A DNA stretch of 64,000 nt from Thermosynechococcaceae cyanobacterium YX3bin19. Its GTDB lineage: Bacteria > Cyanobacteriota > Cyanobacteriia > Thermosynechococcales > Thermosynechococcaceae. The position numbers were made by a program, and so were the translations under genes. Shown here piece by piece: positions 1 through 11,639 of this stretch (within the stretch, counting starts at the first letter, position 1; the number at the start of each line of letters is the position of its first letter). Under the pieces are notes generated by a model, which saw only the letters and a list, made by a program, of their open reading frames with translations, ran no database searches and had not been told where the DNA came from. The stretch is taken from contig JAUJON010000006.1 in the NCBI GenBank assembly GCA_030447595.1, positions 1-64,000 on the forward strand. Reading direction: 5' to 3'.

Positions 1-206
1 TATTGACTAGCAACTCCGGGATTCTCGTCCGTATTCAGCTTCACGACCTTTACCCGACCGTTATACTGTTCCGCAATTTCTTTAACTACCGGAGCTACCA
101 TTCGGCAGGGGCCACACCAAGGAGCCCAAAAATCTACCAAGACAGGAACGTTGCTCTCAAGGACTTCTTGCTGAAACGTGGAGTCCGTAACGTGCTGGTC
201 AGTCAT
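1..206 (-). CDS. trxA: Thioredoxin, partial at window edge
   Basis: Reverse complement from ATG at 206 reads [73 protein letters not shown] active site. Confidence 0.93.
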   Translation of the reverse strand, partial: MTDQHVTDSTFQQEVLESNVPVLVDFWAPWCGPCRMVAPVVKEIAEQYNGRVKVVKLNTDENPGVASQ

Positions 207-607
207 TTCCTGCTCCTTACCTTAATGGGGTTGAAGTTGAAGTGCCGGATAGTCGATGTATCCTTTCTCATCGCCGCCTCAGCTTGCTCCCGGTCGTAGC
301 CACCGTTGACCATGAGTTTGCCTTGAAAATTGGCCGGAAGTGGCTGGTCGAGATCGGGGTACCACCGTGCCGCAGATCGGTGTCACTGGGTTCTAGTAGA
401 GGGCCAAGCTGAACGGGCGAGAGAAGATACTCAATACTCATAGACTTTTCCATCAATACAAGTGGAGTTCAGCAGAGTTTAGATCAAGACCATTGATCTA
501 GATCTTGAGCACTTAGCAGAGGGAACACAAACTCTGTGAGTCTTTCTTCGATTGTTCAAGTTTATCGAATAAGTAAACTATAGGGCTTTAAATGAGATAA
601 TGCAAGT

Positions 608-955
608 ATGAGACCGATTTATCATCCTGATAGAAGGGACATCTCCCTGCCCGGGGTTCTCTATGCCCTGTGCGACCCTGTGCGTATAGAGATCATTAAG
701 CGTTTAGCGGCTGGCAGGGAGCTAACCTGTGCTGCTTTAGCAGTGCCGATCGCCAAGTCAACGTTATCCCATCACTTTCGCATCCTGCGGGAGTCGGGCG
801 TTCTTTACTGCCGTAAAGAAGGAACCCAGCACTTTAACTCCCTCCGGCGAGAAGACTTAGATGCCCGGTTTCCTGGCCTGCTCGACACGATATTACAGGC
901 AGCTAGACCCTTTGAGCTGGCAGAAGAACAGTGTTCTGCAGCAAAATCTTTTTAA
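608..955 (+). CDS. ArsR-family winged-helix transcriptional regulator
   Basis: LCDPVRIEIIKRLA...LTCAAL...AKSTLSHHFRILRESGVLYCRKEGTQHFNSLRREDL is typical of ArsR HTH. Confidence 0.85.
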   Translation: MRPIYHPDRRDISLPGVLYALCDPVRIEIIKRLAAGRELTCAALAVPIAKSTLSHHFRILRESGVLYCRKEGTQHFNSLRREDLDARFPGLLDTILQAARPFELAEEQCSAAKSF

Positions 956-1035
956 AGTCTATAAAGATTTAGACTCGCGCGTCTTAGAACCCTAGGTATC
1001 ATAGGCATCTAGAACCGCGTTGGCAGGGGAATGGG

Positions 1036-2797
1036 ATGGATGACGATTTAAAGGATTTTGACAAGCCAGTTCCTAAAAGTACAGGCCGGACTCGCTACAC
1101 ACCGCGCCATCATCGCCGAATTCTCTGCATCTTTCCTAAGTACAGCCGCTCTTTTGGCACCTTCCATCACGCTTACCCGCTGATGGGTAAGGTTCAGGCT
1201 TTTATGCCACCTCAAGGCATCCTACTTGTAGCAGCCTACCTACCTCAGGCATGGGAGGTCCGCTTTATTGACGAAAACATCACACCCACAACCCATGCTG
1301 ATTACCAATGGGCAGATGTAGTGATCGTCAGCGGTATGCATATCCAGCGCTCCCAGATTAATCAAATTAACGAGTTGGCCCACCGCTGGCAGAAGATTAC
1401 GGTCATCGGCGGTCCTTCCGTATCAGGCTGCCCGGAGTACTACCCGGAGTTTGACCTGCTGCACCTGGGGGAGTTGGGCGACGCCACCGACCAGATGATT
1501 CAGTATTTGGACGAGCATACGGAACGTCCAGTAGCGCAAATCCGGTTTGAAACGAAGGAACGCCTCCCGCTCACTGAGTTCCCGGTACCGGCCTATCACT
1601 TAGTTAACCTCAATCAGTATTTTCTGGCTAATGTGCAGTTCTCCAGCGGCTGCCCCTATCGCTGTGAGTTTTGTGACATTCCCGAACTCTATGGCCGCAG
1701 TCCCCGCCTGAAAACACCGGAACAGGTATTGAGTGAGCTCGATGCCATGCTGCGATCGGGGAATCCAGGCGCTGTCTACTTTGTCGATGATAACTTTGTC
1801 GGCAACCGCCGCGCTGTCATGGAACTGCTGCCCCACCTAATCGACTGGCAGAAGCGCAATGGCTATCCAGTACAGTTTGCCTGTGAAGCAACCCTGAATC
1901 TAGCTCAGAGTCCAAAGCTGCTGGAGATGATGCGTGAAGCCTATTTCTGTACGGTTTTCTGTGGCATTGAAACCCCTGAGCCGGAGGCTCTCCACGCCAT
2001 TGCCAAAGACCAGAATCTGAGTATGCCAATTCTAAACGCTATCCAGGTCTTGAACAGCTACGGTATGGAGGTAGTATCAGGCATCATCATTGGGTTCGAT
2101 ACCGATACACCGCAAACCGCAGACCGGATTCTCGAGTTTATTCGCCAGTCCCAAATTCCGATGCTGACGATCAACCTGCTGCATGCATTACCCCGGACTC
2201 CCCTATGGCGCAGGCTAGAGCAGGAAGGGCGGCTGGTGCTTGATGAAAATCGTGAATCCAAGATCCAGTGTGTCCTGCGCTGTGAACAGGGGAGTGAGAT
2301 GTGGAGTCGCTGTATGGCGCAGGCTAGAGCAGCAAGGGCGGCTGGCCCTTGATGAAACTCGTGAATCCAACATCCAGTTTGTCCTGCCCTATGAACAGGT
2401 GATTGAAATGTGGCGTCGCTGCATTACTACAGCCTATGAGCCAGAATTTTTGTACCAGCGCTTTGCCTACCAGATTAGGAATACTTACCCCAACCGGATT
2501 ACTGTGCCCAACAGCCCTGCTCGGACCTCTTGGGCCAACGTCCGCAAAGGGCTGACGTTGATGAAGAATATTCTACTGCGGGTTGGCTGCGGTCAGTACC
2601 GCAAAACCTTCTGGCAGATGGCTCAGCCAGCCTTGAAAGCCGGTAACATCGAAACCTTAATCCATGTAGGTTTAGTCGGCCACCATCTAATCCAGTTTGC
2701 CCAAGAGTGCGCCATTGGTGAAGAATCTGCCTCCTTCTACTCCCAGAAACTGCGGCAAGGCCCTCAAGTCGTTGAGGTGGGAGCTGGCCATGGATAA
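1036..2797 (+). pseudogene. hpnP: B12-binding radical SAM hopanoid C-2 methylase (HpnP), frameshifted by an internal 109-bp tandem duplication
   Basis: RRILCIFPKYSRSFGTFHHAYPLMGKVQAFMPPQG...SSGCPYRCEFCDIPELYGRSPRLKTPEQ (CxxxCxxC); C-terminal part continues in ORF 2240..2797. Family assigned from remembered HpnP motifs. Confidence 0.8.
2205..2422 (+). repeat. Imperfect direct tandem duplication, 2 x 109 bp, within hpnP
   Basis: Units 2205-2313 and 2314-2422 both begin ATGGCGCAGGCTAGAGCAG and align without gaps with about 14 mismatches. Confidence 0.9.
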
Positions 2798-2830
2798 TCA
2801 GGGTATCAGCGATTCGAGCCAGGCCCAAAT

Positions 2831-4054
2831 ATGAATCTCAGCCTCTGCATGATTGTTAAAAATGAGGAGACTGCCCTCCCCCGGTGCTTGACCAGTGTTA
2901 AGGCTATCGTAGACGAAATGGTGGTACTCGATACAGGCTCTACGGATCGGACTCAGGAGATCGCCCAGGAATTTGGGGCTAGGGTTTATGAGTTTGAGTG
3001 GTGCAATGACTTTTCGGTCGCTCGCAATGAGTCCCTTAAGTATGCTCAAGGTGACTGGATTCTAGTTTTGGATGCGGATGAAGTCCTGGTGGCCGATATC
3101 GTCCCGGCACTGCAGCAGGCAATCAAGACTGACAATCACCTTGTAATCAACCTGCTGCGGCAGGAAGTTGGTGCTGAACAATCTCCCTACTCCCTGGTGT
3201 CACGGTTATTTCGCCAGCACCCCAATCTCTACTTTTCCCGGCCTTATCATGCCCTAATTGATGACAGTGCAGCCCAGGTTTTGAGCCAGGAGCCCCAGTG
3301 GCGGGTGGGGTACCTACCTGAAGTTGCCATCTGGCATGAAGGCTACCAGACCGGAGCGATCGCCGGCAAGCAAAAGCTGCAAAAAGCCCAGACTGCAATG
3401 GAGGGCTTTCTGGCCAACCACCCCGAGGATCCTTACTTGTGCAGCAAACTAGGAGCCCTGTACGTGCAAACAGGTCACTTAAACCGAGGTATTGAGCTAC
3501 TGCAACGGGGGCTAGCTCACCTGCAAGGAATTCCGGCTGGGAAGGCAGCACACTTATCCCAAGATAATGCCACTGTTCGCTACGAGCTGCATTACCATCT
3601 CGGTATTGCCTATCGTTGGACCAACCCTGCAGAAGCAGAAGCGCACTACCAAGCAGCGGTTCAGCAGTCCATCCCGCCTAAGCTCAAACTGGGTGCGTAT
3701 AACAACTGGGGGAACTTGCTGCAGGCAAAGGGTCACTTAACCGGAGCCAAGGCAGTTTACCAACAGGTCTTGCAAATCGATCCCAACTTTGCGACCGGCC
3801 ACTACAATCTGGGGATGGCCCTGAAAGCTCTGGGGGATCTAGCAGGAGCGATCGCTGCTTATCAACAGGCCATTGGCCTGAAGCCTGACTATGCTGAGGC
3901 TTACCAAAACCTAGGTGTAGCCTTACTGAAAACCGGCAACCTGCCAGCTAGTCTGTCTGCCTTTCGCCAAGCCATCACACTACACGAGCAGCAACAGCCC
4001 TCAGAGGCTGAACGCCTGCATCAGGGGTTAAGGGAATTAGGCTTTACCCTTTAA
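2831..4054 (+). CDS. Family 2 glycosyltransferase with C-terminal TPR repeats
   Basis: MNLSLCMIVKNEETALPRCLTSVK..VVLDTGSTDRTQEIAQEFGA (GT2) followed by TPRs (NFATGHYNLGMALKALGDLAGAIAAYQQAIGLKPDYAEAYQNLGVALL). Confidence 0.9.
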   Translation: MNLSLCMIVKNEETALPRCLTSVKAIVDEMVVLDTGSTDRTQEIAQEFGARVYEFEWCNDFSVARNESLKYAQGDWILVLDADEVLVADIVPALQQAIKTDNHLVINLLRQEVGAEQSPYSLVSRLFRQHPNLYFSRPYHALIDDSAAQVLSQEPQWRVGYLPEVAIWHEGYQTGAIAGKQKLQKAQTAMEGFLANHPEDPYLCSKLGALYVQTGHLNRGIELLQRGLAHLQGIPAGKAAHLSQDNATVRYELHYHLGIAYRWTNPAEAEAHYQAAVQQSIPPKLKLGAYNNWGNLLQAKGHLTGAKAVYQQVLQIDPNFATGHYNLGMALKALGDLAGAIAAYQQAIGLKPDYAEAYQNLGVALLKTGNLPASLSAFRQAITLHEQQQPSEAERLHQGLRELGFTL

Positions 4055-4091
4055 TCACTCAACCACGTTTTGGTATCGAGGGAATACTGTA

Positions 4092-5508
4092 TTACTTCTG
4101 GAGTGTTTGCTTGGCTCCCTCTAACTTTTGTAAAATTTGCGGCTTCAGCCGTTCAAACTCTGCTTTCAGCAAGTTTTTTGTGGTTACCGGTGCCGCTGCT
4201 GAGGTATAGGAGCGGCTCATCTGCAGCCACTCTCGCAGCAACTGGCATTGGTAAGGAGCAATAGTGACGGTCATCACGTTGCTGCACCGCTGCGGCGACT
4301 CTATGGCAAAAAACACTAAAGGATAGTGCCCTACCTCCGACAGCAGTGAAGCAATTTCATAACCCCGAGACTTTAAATCTAAGTAACAAGGGAGCCATCG
4401 TGGACCTGAACCGGGGTCATAGACTGCTGTAATCCACAGCACCATCGGGTGGGGGGTTATTGAGCAGAGAAACTGATTGTAGCGAGTACTGAGTAAACGC
4501 TTGACAATATCTGCTTGAGGCATCATCACCCACAGGGCTGCCGCAGCTTTTGGGGGTGCCCGCATCGGTTGAGGAAAAACAATTTCAGCAATGGGTTTGT
4601 TTTCCGGCCAAGCTGCCTGCCAGCAGAGCTGGTCAATAGAAAGGGAAGCAATCGGTGACTTAAGTGCAGCCAACTGGCTGGGAGATGAAGCTCGCTGTCT
4701 CCGCTGAACACCTTCTACAACATCCAGACGTTGCTCGAAAGGCGCCAAAATATCGAGGATTGCCTCAACAGACTGCGGGCGATCGCCGGGTAGCTTGGCT
4801 AAACAATCCATCACCAAATCCTTCAACTGCTGAGGCAACCTGAGGGACGGATCACGCCTAGGCTGTAAATATCAGAGCGACTGTCGAGTTCATAGCCCTC
4901 CATCTGTTCTGGAGAACAGTAAGCTGGGGTACCCATAAACGTTTGAGTTTGCTGACTTTCAACGGATGGCTCAAAAACTTAGCAATGCCAAAATCCAGAA
5001 TTTTTAGCCAACTCACCCAAAGCGGAGTCTTGGATCAGTAGGCACATTGCTTGGTTTAATATCGCGGTGAATAATCGGGCAGCTTTCCCTCCAGGTTGAT
5101 GCCTTGGTGAGCACACTGCAATCTAAGCAAACATGACGGGTAAGCACTAAAAACCGGGGTAGCGAAAGGGGTTGAACACTGATTGCATCGCTCAAATTTT
5201 CTCCCGCCAAGTACTCCATCACATAGAAGGGCACTTCAGCTGGGTTGACGCCATAGTCCAGTACCCGCACAATGTGGATACTTTTCTGGCTCAATTGGGC
5301 ACCTGTTCTGGCTTCGTGGGCAAAACGGAGCTTCATCCGTTCATTCAAAGAGCCTGGGCGAGAAACTTAACAGCAACAGGTACCTTGCCCAGCAGGGTAT
5401 CTTCTGCAAGGTAGACCCTCCCCATTGACCCTTGCCGATCAACCCCGAAAGCTCATAGCGATTGATCAGGAGTTGACCAATGTTTGGATCTGACGAAGTA
5501 CCTTTCAT
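4092..5508 (-). pseudogene. Serine/threonine protein kinase, frameshifted
   Basis: N-term MKGTSSDPNIGQLLINRYELSGLIGKG..., then NERMKLRFAHEA...VPFYVMEYLAGENL...IIHRDIKPSN, then C-terminal ORF 4092..4838 in other frames. Confidence 0.75.
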
Positions 5509-6029
5509 GACAGCGCTGCTCCCAACAGTAGTAAACCTCCTTGCCAGCGAACTTTGAGTTAATTCAACTAGCTATCAATTTTTGCTGAATTGGGTTCAAG
5601 CTTGTCGAACCGAAAAATGTCAACTGAGGAATGTCCAGAAGCGTTTTACTTTAATAGTGGAGAATGCCAGTATTTGAGGTGAATTACTCGCTTGAGCCAT
5701 AAAAAAGATGAAAAAGGAGACTCCCAATCCGTTGTATCTCCAACTGAAAATTTATTCATCAGTACTACTCATGGGTTATGGAGTTACTGCTCCTCAAAGA
5801 CGCTACCTATGGGTTGGCTCTACCCGTCTCCTTCGTTGGTGATAGACTGAAGACTGTAAAATGCTACGCCACGACGCTGCCCAAGGAGCTTGCAGAGGTT
5901 GACAAAGGTGACCTGTGACCAGGTCTGCCTGTAAGCCGACTAATTCCTTTGTAACGTTTGAATCTATAACTCCTACCGTAATTCCATGCAGGTTTCTACC
6001 GAGCGTTATAGATATTTAGAACATATTCT

Positions 6030-7013
6030 ATGCCCATTGTCATAGTTGAAAACCTGAGTAAGGTTTACCCTGTGGCGGTTAAGGAACCGGGTTTTAAGGG
6101 AACGCTCTCGCGCACTTCATGCATCGGACCTATCGCTCCGTCCAGGCAGTGCAAGATATTTCTTTTCAAATTGCTCCTGGAGAGATAGTAGGTTTTTTGG
6201 GGCCTAATGGGGCGGGAAAGACAACTACTCTGAAGATGCTCACGGGGTTAATTTACCCGTCTGCGGGCCGGGTCAGAGTTGCGGGACATGTCCCCTTTCG
6301 GCGAGAAGTCGGCTTCTTGGGCCAAGATTACGCTCGTTATGGGGCAGAAGCAGCAGCTTTTGTGGGATCTGCCAGCCTTAGACTTCGTTAAAGATTAATG
6401 CTGCGGTTTACGGAATTTCGGATAAGGAGTTCCGCTGGCGAGTGGGTGAGCTAGTCGAGATGCTAACCCTGCAGGACAAGCTCAACCAGCCGGTGCGGAA
6501 GCTTTCTTTGGGTGAGCGGATGAAAGCAGAACTTCTGGCTGCCCTGGTGCACCGTCCCCAAGTTCTATTTCTGGATGAGCCGACTCTGGGCCTGGATGTG
6601 AATGCTCAAGTTAGTGTGCGGGAATTTTGCGGGGAGTATAACCAGCGCTACGACGCAACTGTGCTCTTAACCAGTCACTACATGGCAGATATTACTGCCT
6701 TATGCCAACAGGTCCTACTCATCTATCAGGGCTGATCTATGACGGCAGTCTGGAAGGCTTAATTGAACAGTTTGCCCCCTGCCGTGAAGTTACGGTAGAG
6801 CTGGCCCAGCCTCGGCCTGAACCTGAACTGCACCCCTATGGTGAGTTGAAAGCAGTGGACGGCAAAAGGGTGCGGTTTCTTGTACGGCAGGAAGCGCTTA
6901 CCCGAGCAGTATCCCAAATTCTGGCAGAGCTGGATGTGGTAGATCTCACCGTGACAGAGCCACCAATTGAGGAAGTGATTGGCCAGGTTTTTCAAGCAGG
7001 GGTTGTTCCGTGA
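6030..7013 (+). pseudogene. ABC transporter ATP-binding protein (ABC-2 type exporter), frameshifted
   Basis: Walker [22 protein letters not shown], signature LSLGERMKAELLAAL, Walker B VLFLDEPTLGLD, spread over three frames. Confidence 0.85.
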
Positions 7014-7794
7014 GCCCAATCAGGAAAGCCCGAACCTTGCTCTCGGTCTACTATGCCTATATGGTGGAATACCGGGCGGAGTTGATTCTGTGGGTCCTAT
7101 CTGGATCGCTGCCGTTAATTCTGATGGGGTTTGGATTGAAGCTGCCCAAGGCGGTCAGTTTGGCCTCAAACCGGTTGATTTTGCTCGCTACTTCATCTCA
7201 GCATTTATTGCCAGACAGCTCACTGTCGTGTGGGTAGTCTGGGAGTTTGAGAGAGAGGTGGTTGAAGGACGGCTTTCACCCCGGCTGCTTCAACCGGATG
7301 ACCCAGTTTGGCACCATGTGGCATCTCACCTCTCAGAGCGGCTGGCGCGGCTGCCGTTTACGCTATTACTCATCGTCTTATTTTTTGTTCTCTACCCGCA
7401 AGCCTTTTGGGTGCCGAGTCTGAGTCAGCTTTTACTCTTTTTGCTGGCGATCGCCTGGCCTTTGTTCTGCGCTTTCTCATCCAGTACACCTTTGCCCTAT
7501 TTGCCTTCTGGACAGGGCGAGCCAGTGCCGTTGAGCAGTTTTGGATGCTGTTTTTCCTGTTTCTTTCTGGCCTGATTGCTCCGCTCGATGTCTTTCCACC
7601 GCTCGTGCGCGCAGGTGGCGCTTTGGACGCCCTTTCCTATCTCGTTTATTTTCCGGCAGCTCTGCTCGTCGGTTTTACCCCGTGAACACCGGACGGGGTT
7701 TACTCCTGATTCTCGGTTGGACGGCTCTATTTTTGGCTTGAATCGCTGGCTATGGCGACGGGGGCTGAAGCAGTACTCTGGGATGGGAGCATAG
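7010..7794 (+). pseudogene. ABC-2 family permease, first subunit, frameshifted
   Basis: Hydrophobic fragments directly downstream of the ATPase (MSPIRKARTLLSVYYAYMVEYRAELILWVLSGSLPLILMG; IQYTFALFAFWTGRASAVEQFWML). Confidence 0.65.
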
Positions 7795-7796
7795 GA

Positions 7797-8572
7797 TGAG
7801 GCGATACCTTCAACGTGCTGGGGCTATTCTGGAGTACGGCGATCGCCGCCGAGTTGGAGTACCGGGCCAACTTTCTGCTGGCGGCCCTCAGCAGTCTGGG
7901 CAATCTCATTGGCAGCTTGTTTGGGTTATTCCTGTTCTACCGCACCGGCTAAGGCTTTGCCGGCTGGGCTTGGGAAGAAACTCTGGTGGTCCTAGGCATC
8001 TTTACCCTACTGCAGGGCTTTTCTGCGACATTTCTCAGCCCTAACTTGAACAAGATTGTCCAGCAGGTGCAGCAGGGAACACTAGACTTTGTGCTGCTTA
8101 AGCCCATCAGCAGCCAGTTTTGGCTCTCAACGCGCATCCTTTCCCCCTGAAATTTGCCCGACTTAATTTTGGTTTTATCCTCATCGGCTATGCTGGACGG
8201 CGCTCTGATTCAGAGTTCAGTAATTATCTGGAGCGTTATCCCCTAAGCTTTGGGCTTGAGCCTTTACAGTCTTTGGTTTATGCTAGGAGCCACCAGCATC
8301 TGGTTTGTCAAAATCTACAATGTTACTGAGGTCCTACGGGGCTGCTGGAGGCCGGGCGCTACCCAATGGTTGCTTATCCGGTTGCTTACCGTTTCTTCTT
8401 TACCTTTGTGATTCCTGTAGCTTTCCTGACTACGAATCCGGCAGAGGCACTGTTAGAGCGAGCTGAGCTAGGTTGGCTAACCGGTGCCGGGTTGCTGGCG
8501 CTGGCTTTGCTGTATGCTTCTCGGACTTTCTGGCGGTTTGCTCTGCGCTTTTATACCAGTGCTTCTAGTTAG
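7797..8572 (+). pseudogene. ABC-2 family permease, second subunit, frameshifted
   Basis: Split hydrophobic ORFs, including MVAYPVAYRFFFTFVIPVAFLTTNPAEALL. Confidence 0.6.
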
Positions 8573-8866
8573 ATATACTCTCGCTACACCTGCAGGCGAG
8601 TTTATCAATCCTGTGCAGGTAAAATTTCAAATTTGGGGAATACTAAGCGCAGCATCGATTAATGTAACTAAGCATTAATCAAAATAATAGCGGTTACTGA
8701 GAGAGGAGCTTGGACCCAGCCAATTCTTTACTACCACTGCAGCTTCTCACAAAGTGGGCAGTTATTAGCTCTGGCACCTGACTGCCAAGGATGGCTGCTG
8801 ATTCAAAAACCTTACTTTGCAGAGTTTTGCAGGTCCCGGTGCTGTAGGCGGCAGCTTTGATGTCCG

Positions 8867-9151
8867 ATGCACCTACGTTTACGTCATTGGCAAGGTCAAA
8901 TTCAGGCTCCGACAACCCAGCAGAACGACGGCAGGCCCTACCAGCAGCGAATTCGTTACATTGAAAAGCTACAAGAAATTGCGGCAGAACCATCTCCCTT
9001 GAGGCGCGCTTGTTCTATGGTTCATCAGCTATACGAATGGTGCGGCATTGATGAAGTGAAACGTATCCCCAGTGAATTAATTGCGCTATTGATTGATTTT
9101 ACCCGGCACTGTCACCACCGCCCGGCAGGAACGACCTCAGGACATGTCTAG
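8867..9151 (+). CDS. Conserved hypothetical protein (possibly 5' truncated)
   Basis: ORF with QQRIRYIEKLQEIAAEPSPLRRACSMVHQLYEWCGIDEVKRIPSELIALLIDF; no family assigned. Confidence 0.35.
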   Translation: MHLRLRHWQGQIQAPTTQQNDGRPYQQRIRYIEKLQEIAAEPSPLRRACSMVHQLYEWCGIDEVKRIPSELIALLIDFTRHCHHRPAGTTSGHV

Positions 9152-9334
9152 AACTCCTCAGCTAGCCTCTTAGCCTGTCTGTAGAGTCCTTATCTGTGTG
9201 TATTAAGAACATAGCGGGATCCGAGCGTACTTTAGTCTCGGCTAGAAAATAGCGATCGCCACAAAAAAGAGTCACTTCAACCCTTAAACTAAAGAGTGCG
9301 TTGGATACTGTTTTAAGTTTTAACTGAGTGACCT

Positions 9335-10069
9335 GTGCGTAAAATCGTTATCGCTGGCAATTGGAAAATGTATAAAACCCAAGCAGAAGCCTTGGTGTTT
9401 TTGCAGGAATTTCTCCCCCAACTCAACCAAACACCTGAGAGGCGAGAAGTCATTTTATGTCCTCCGTTCACAGCCTTAACAGTCTTATCTAAGAACTTAC
9501 ACGGTAGTCGCGCCCGCGTCGGTGCCCAAAATATCCACTGGGAAGACTTTGGAGCCTATACAGGCGCAATCTCCGGCCCCATGCTTGCAGAGCTAGGCGT
9601 ACGTTACGTGATTGTCGGTCACAGCGAGCGGCGTCGATACGCCCGGGAAGTCGATGATCCCATTATGAACTTACGTGTCAAAGCAGCCCAGCGCCACGGT
9701 CTCACGCCGATTCTCTGCGTGGGGGAAACGAAAGAGCAGCGAGATGCTGGAAAAGTAGAGTCCTACATTCTGAATCAGCTGCAAACTGATCTAGCAGAAG
9801 TAGACCAACAAAATCTAATCATTGCCTACGAACCTATCTGGGCAATTGGTACTGGCGAGACCTGCCCAGCGGGTGAAGCGAACCGGGTAATTGGCCTGAT
9901 CCGTAGCCTGCTGACTAACGCCAATGTGACAATTCAGTACGGTGGTTCCGTTAATCCCGACAACATTGACGAGATCATGGCGCAGCCAGAGATAGATGGC
10001 GTGCTAGTCGGCGGCGCCAGCTTAAAAGGTGGAAGCTTTGCTCGGATTGTGAATTATCAATCCCTGTAA
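9335..10069 (+). CDS. tpiA: Triosephosphate isomerase (GTG start)
   Basis: [14 protein letters not shown]...VIVGHSERR...[11 protein letters not shown]...YGGSVNPDN...VGGASL. Confidence 0.98.
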   Translation: MRKIVIAGNWKMYKTQAEALVFLQEFLPQLNQTPERREVILCPPFTALTVLSKNLHGSRARVGAQNIHWEDFGAYTGAISGPMLAELGVRYVIVGHSERRRYAREVDDPIMNLRVKAAQRHGLTPILCVGETKEQRDAGKVESYILNQLQTDLAEVDQQNLIIAYEPIWAIGTGETCPAGEANRVIGLIRSLLTNANVTIQYGGSVNPDNIDEIMAQPEIDGVLVGGASLKGGSFARIVNYQSL

Positions 10070-10074
10070 CTGGG

Positions 10075-10875
10075 CTACACAGCGCTGCTCTCGGAAGCTG
10101 CTTCCGGGAACAGGCTCACTAAACGAGAATCGGTAAAGTCACGAATACATAGTTCTGCTCCTGCTGCTAATAACTCTGATTCTGTTTCAGTTGTTAATAC
10201 TCCCCAGCAGCGCATATTGGCGTTACGAGCTGCTTTGACACCAGCGGTGGCATCCTCAAAAACCAGGCATCGTGAGGGGGATACACCTAAGCGCTCGGCT
10301 ACCAGCAAATAGCACTGGGGGTCAGGCTTCCCGCGGATAACATCTGTGTCAATCACTGTTGCCTCAAAGTAGTTGCGTAGATCTTGATGAGCAAGCAGCA
10401 AGTCAACGTTTTCTCGACAGGCTGAAGTTCCTAGACCTATCTTTAACCCAGCCTGGCGCGCTTGCTGTAACCACTCAGTTAAACCGGGTAGCCAGGTAAT
10501 TTCCTGGCGAATCAAGTCACGGTAGACCGCTTCTTTGCTGCTGCCCCAAAGCTGCACCTCTGCGTCGGTGAGGTGCTCACCTAGTAATTCACGAAGCAAC
10601 TCACTATTTCGCTTGCCCCCCATGCGGCTGAGGCGGTCTATCATCGAATCGGGAAGTTCTGGTGTCTCGACAATGTAGCGAGCCCAGGCTTTCAGGTGAT
10701 ACGGCATGGTGTCACACAGGACGCCATCCATATCGAAGATTAGAGCCTCGAGGGGGGTTGAACTATCAGTTCCTGCAAAAGCTGACTGAACAAACGTCGG
10801 TGATCTAACAGCAGAGAATTCCATGAAATTTGCTGGCTGAGGGATTGAGTTTACGAACTCAAAGTTTCTCAACAT
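10075..10875 (-). CDS. HAD-superfamily hydrolase, beta-phosphoglucomutase-like
   Basis: ALIFDMDGVLCDTMPYHLKAW...GLGTSACRENVD...KPDPQCYLLVAERLGVSPSRCLVFEDATAGVKAA. Confidence 0.92.
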   Translation of the reverse strand: MLRNFEFVNSIPQPANFMEFSAVRSPTFVQSAFAGTDSSTPLEALIFDMDGVLCDTMPYHLKAWARYIVETPELPDSMIDRLSRMGGKRNSELLRELLGEHLTDAEVQLWGSSKEAVYRDLIRQEITWLPGLTEWLQQARQAGLKIGLGTSACRENVDLLLAHQDLRNYFEATVIDTDVIRGKPDPQCYLLVAERLGVSPSRCLVFEDATAGVKAARNANMRCWGVLTTETESELLAAGAELCIRDFTDSRLVSLFPEAASESSAV

Positions 10876-10948
10876 CTGCCTGCATTCAGGCAGAAGTCCT
10901 TGTTATGCTAATTTCTATCAAGTTTTTTGGCAATTTATTTACAACTTT

Positions 10949-11425
10949 ATGTCGCTTCCCTTCTTTCTGAAATATATTGCTCCCTACTTTCATCCCGTCC
11001 TCATGTGGCTGGCTTTGGGACTGAGCTTTTATGCTTTGTACCTAGGAATGCAATCGCGGCGCATCCGCTATGTGGAAGGTGATGTCAAAAAAGAACTGAT
11101 CCAGGGAAGATACGGTGTCCGGCACTACCAGGCTGGTTCGTTACTGCTGTCGCTGATGGTCTTAGGTGCGATCGGCGCCATTGCCGTTACCTACATCAAT
11201 AATGGCAAGCTATTTGTCGGCCCCCACCTATTGGCAGGATTGGGTATGACTGGCTTAGTTGCGGTTTCAGCCTCCCTGGCTCCGTTTGTGCAAAAGGGAC
11301 GAGACTGGGCTCGGCTCACCCATATTACGCTGGGTCTGCTGCTACTCAGTGTATTTGCCTGGCAGGCCGTGACCGGCATGCAGATCGTTCAGAAACTAAT
11401 TAGTCAAAGTACGGGAAATGCTTAG
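10949..11425 (+). CDS. DUF4079-type membrane protein
   Basis: Multi-TM ORF MSLPFFLKYIAPYFHPVLMWLALGLSFYALYLGMQSRRIR...VGPHLLAGLGMTGLV. Confidence 0.7.
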   Translation: MSLPFFLKYIAPYFHPVLMWLALGLSFYALYLGMQSRRIRYVEGDVKKELIQGRYGVRHYQAGSLLLSLMVLGAIGAIAVTYINNGKLFVGPHLLAGLGMTGLVAVSASLAPFVQKGRDWARLTHITLGLLLLSVFAWQAVTGMQIVQKLISQSTGNA

Positions 11426-11639
11426 CATTGAGGCCTCTTTTCTAAAACTCCTTTGGGTATGGCGGTCAGCTACCTACCTGTTTAGACAGACTAGCGATCT
11501 TTGAGGCTGGAGTGCTGCCCCTCTTTGCCATAGAATGACCTACTGTGGAGGATATTTCGAGTTAGCATTATTAGCCATCTAGGAATCTTCCACAAATAGC
11601 TATAGAACTAGCTGCTGCCCTGTCTCCACTTTTGCCATC

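Noticed and set aside
1036-2797. B12/radical SAM gene with adjacent glycosyltransferase considered as a RiPP or other biosynthetic cluster
   Set aside because: Sequence matches hopanoid C-2 methylase motifs; no precursor peptide or further tailoring genes seen.
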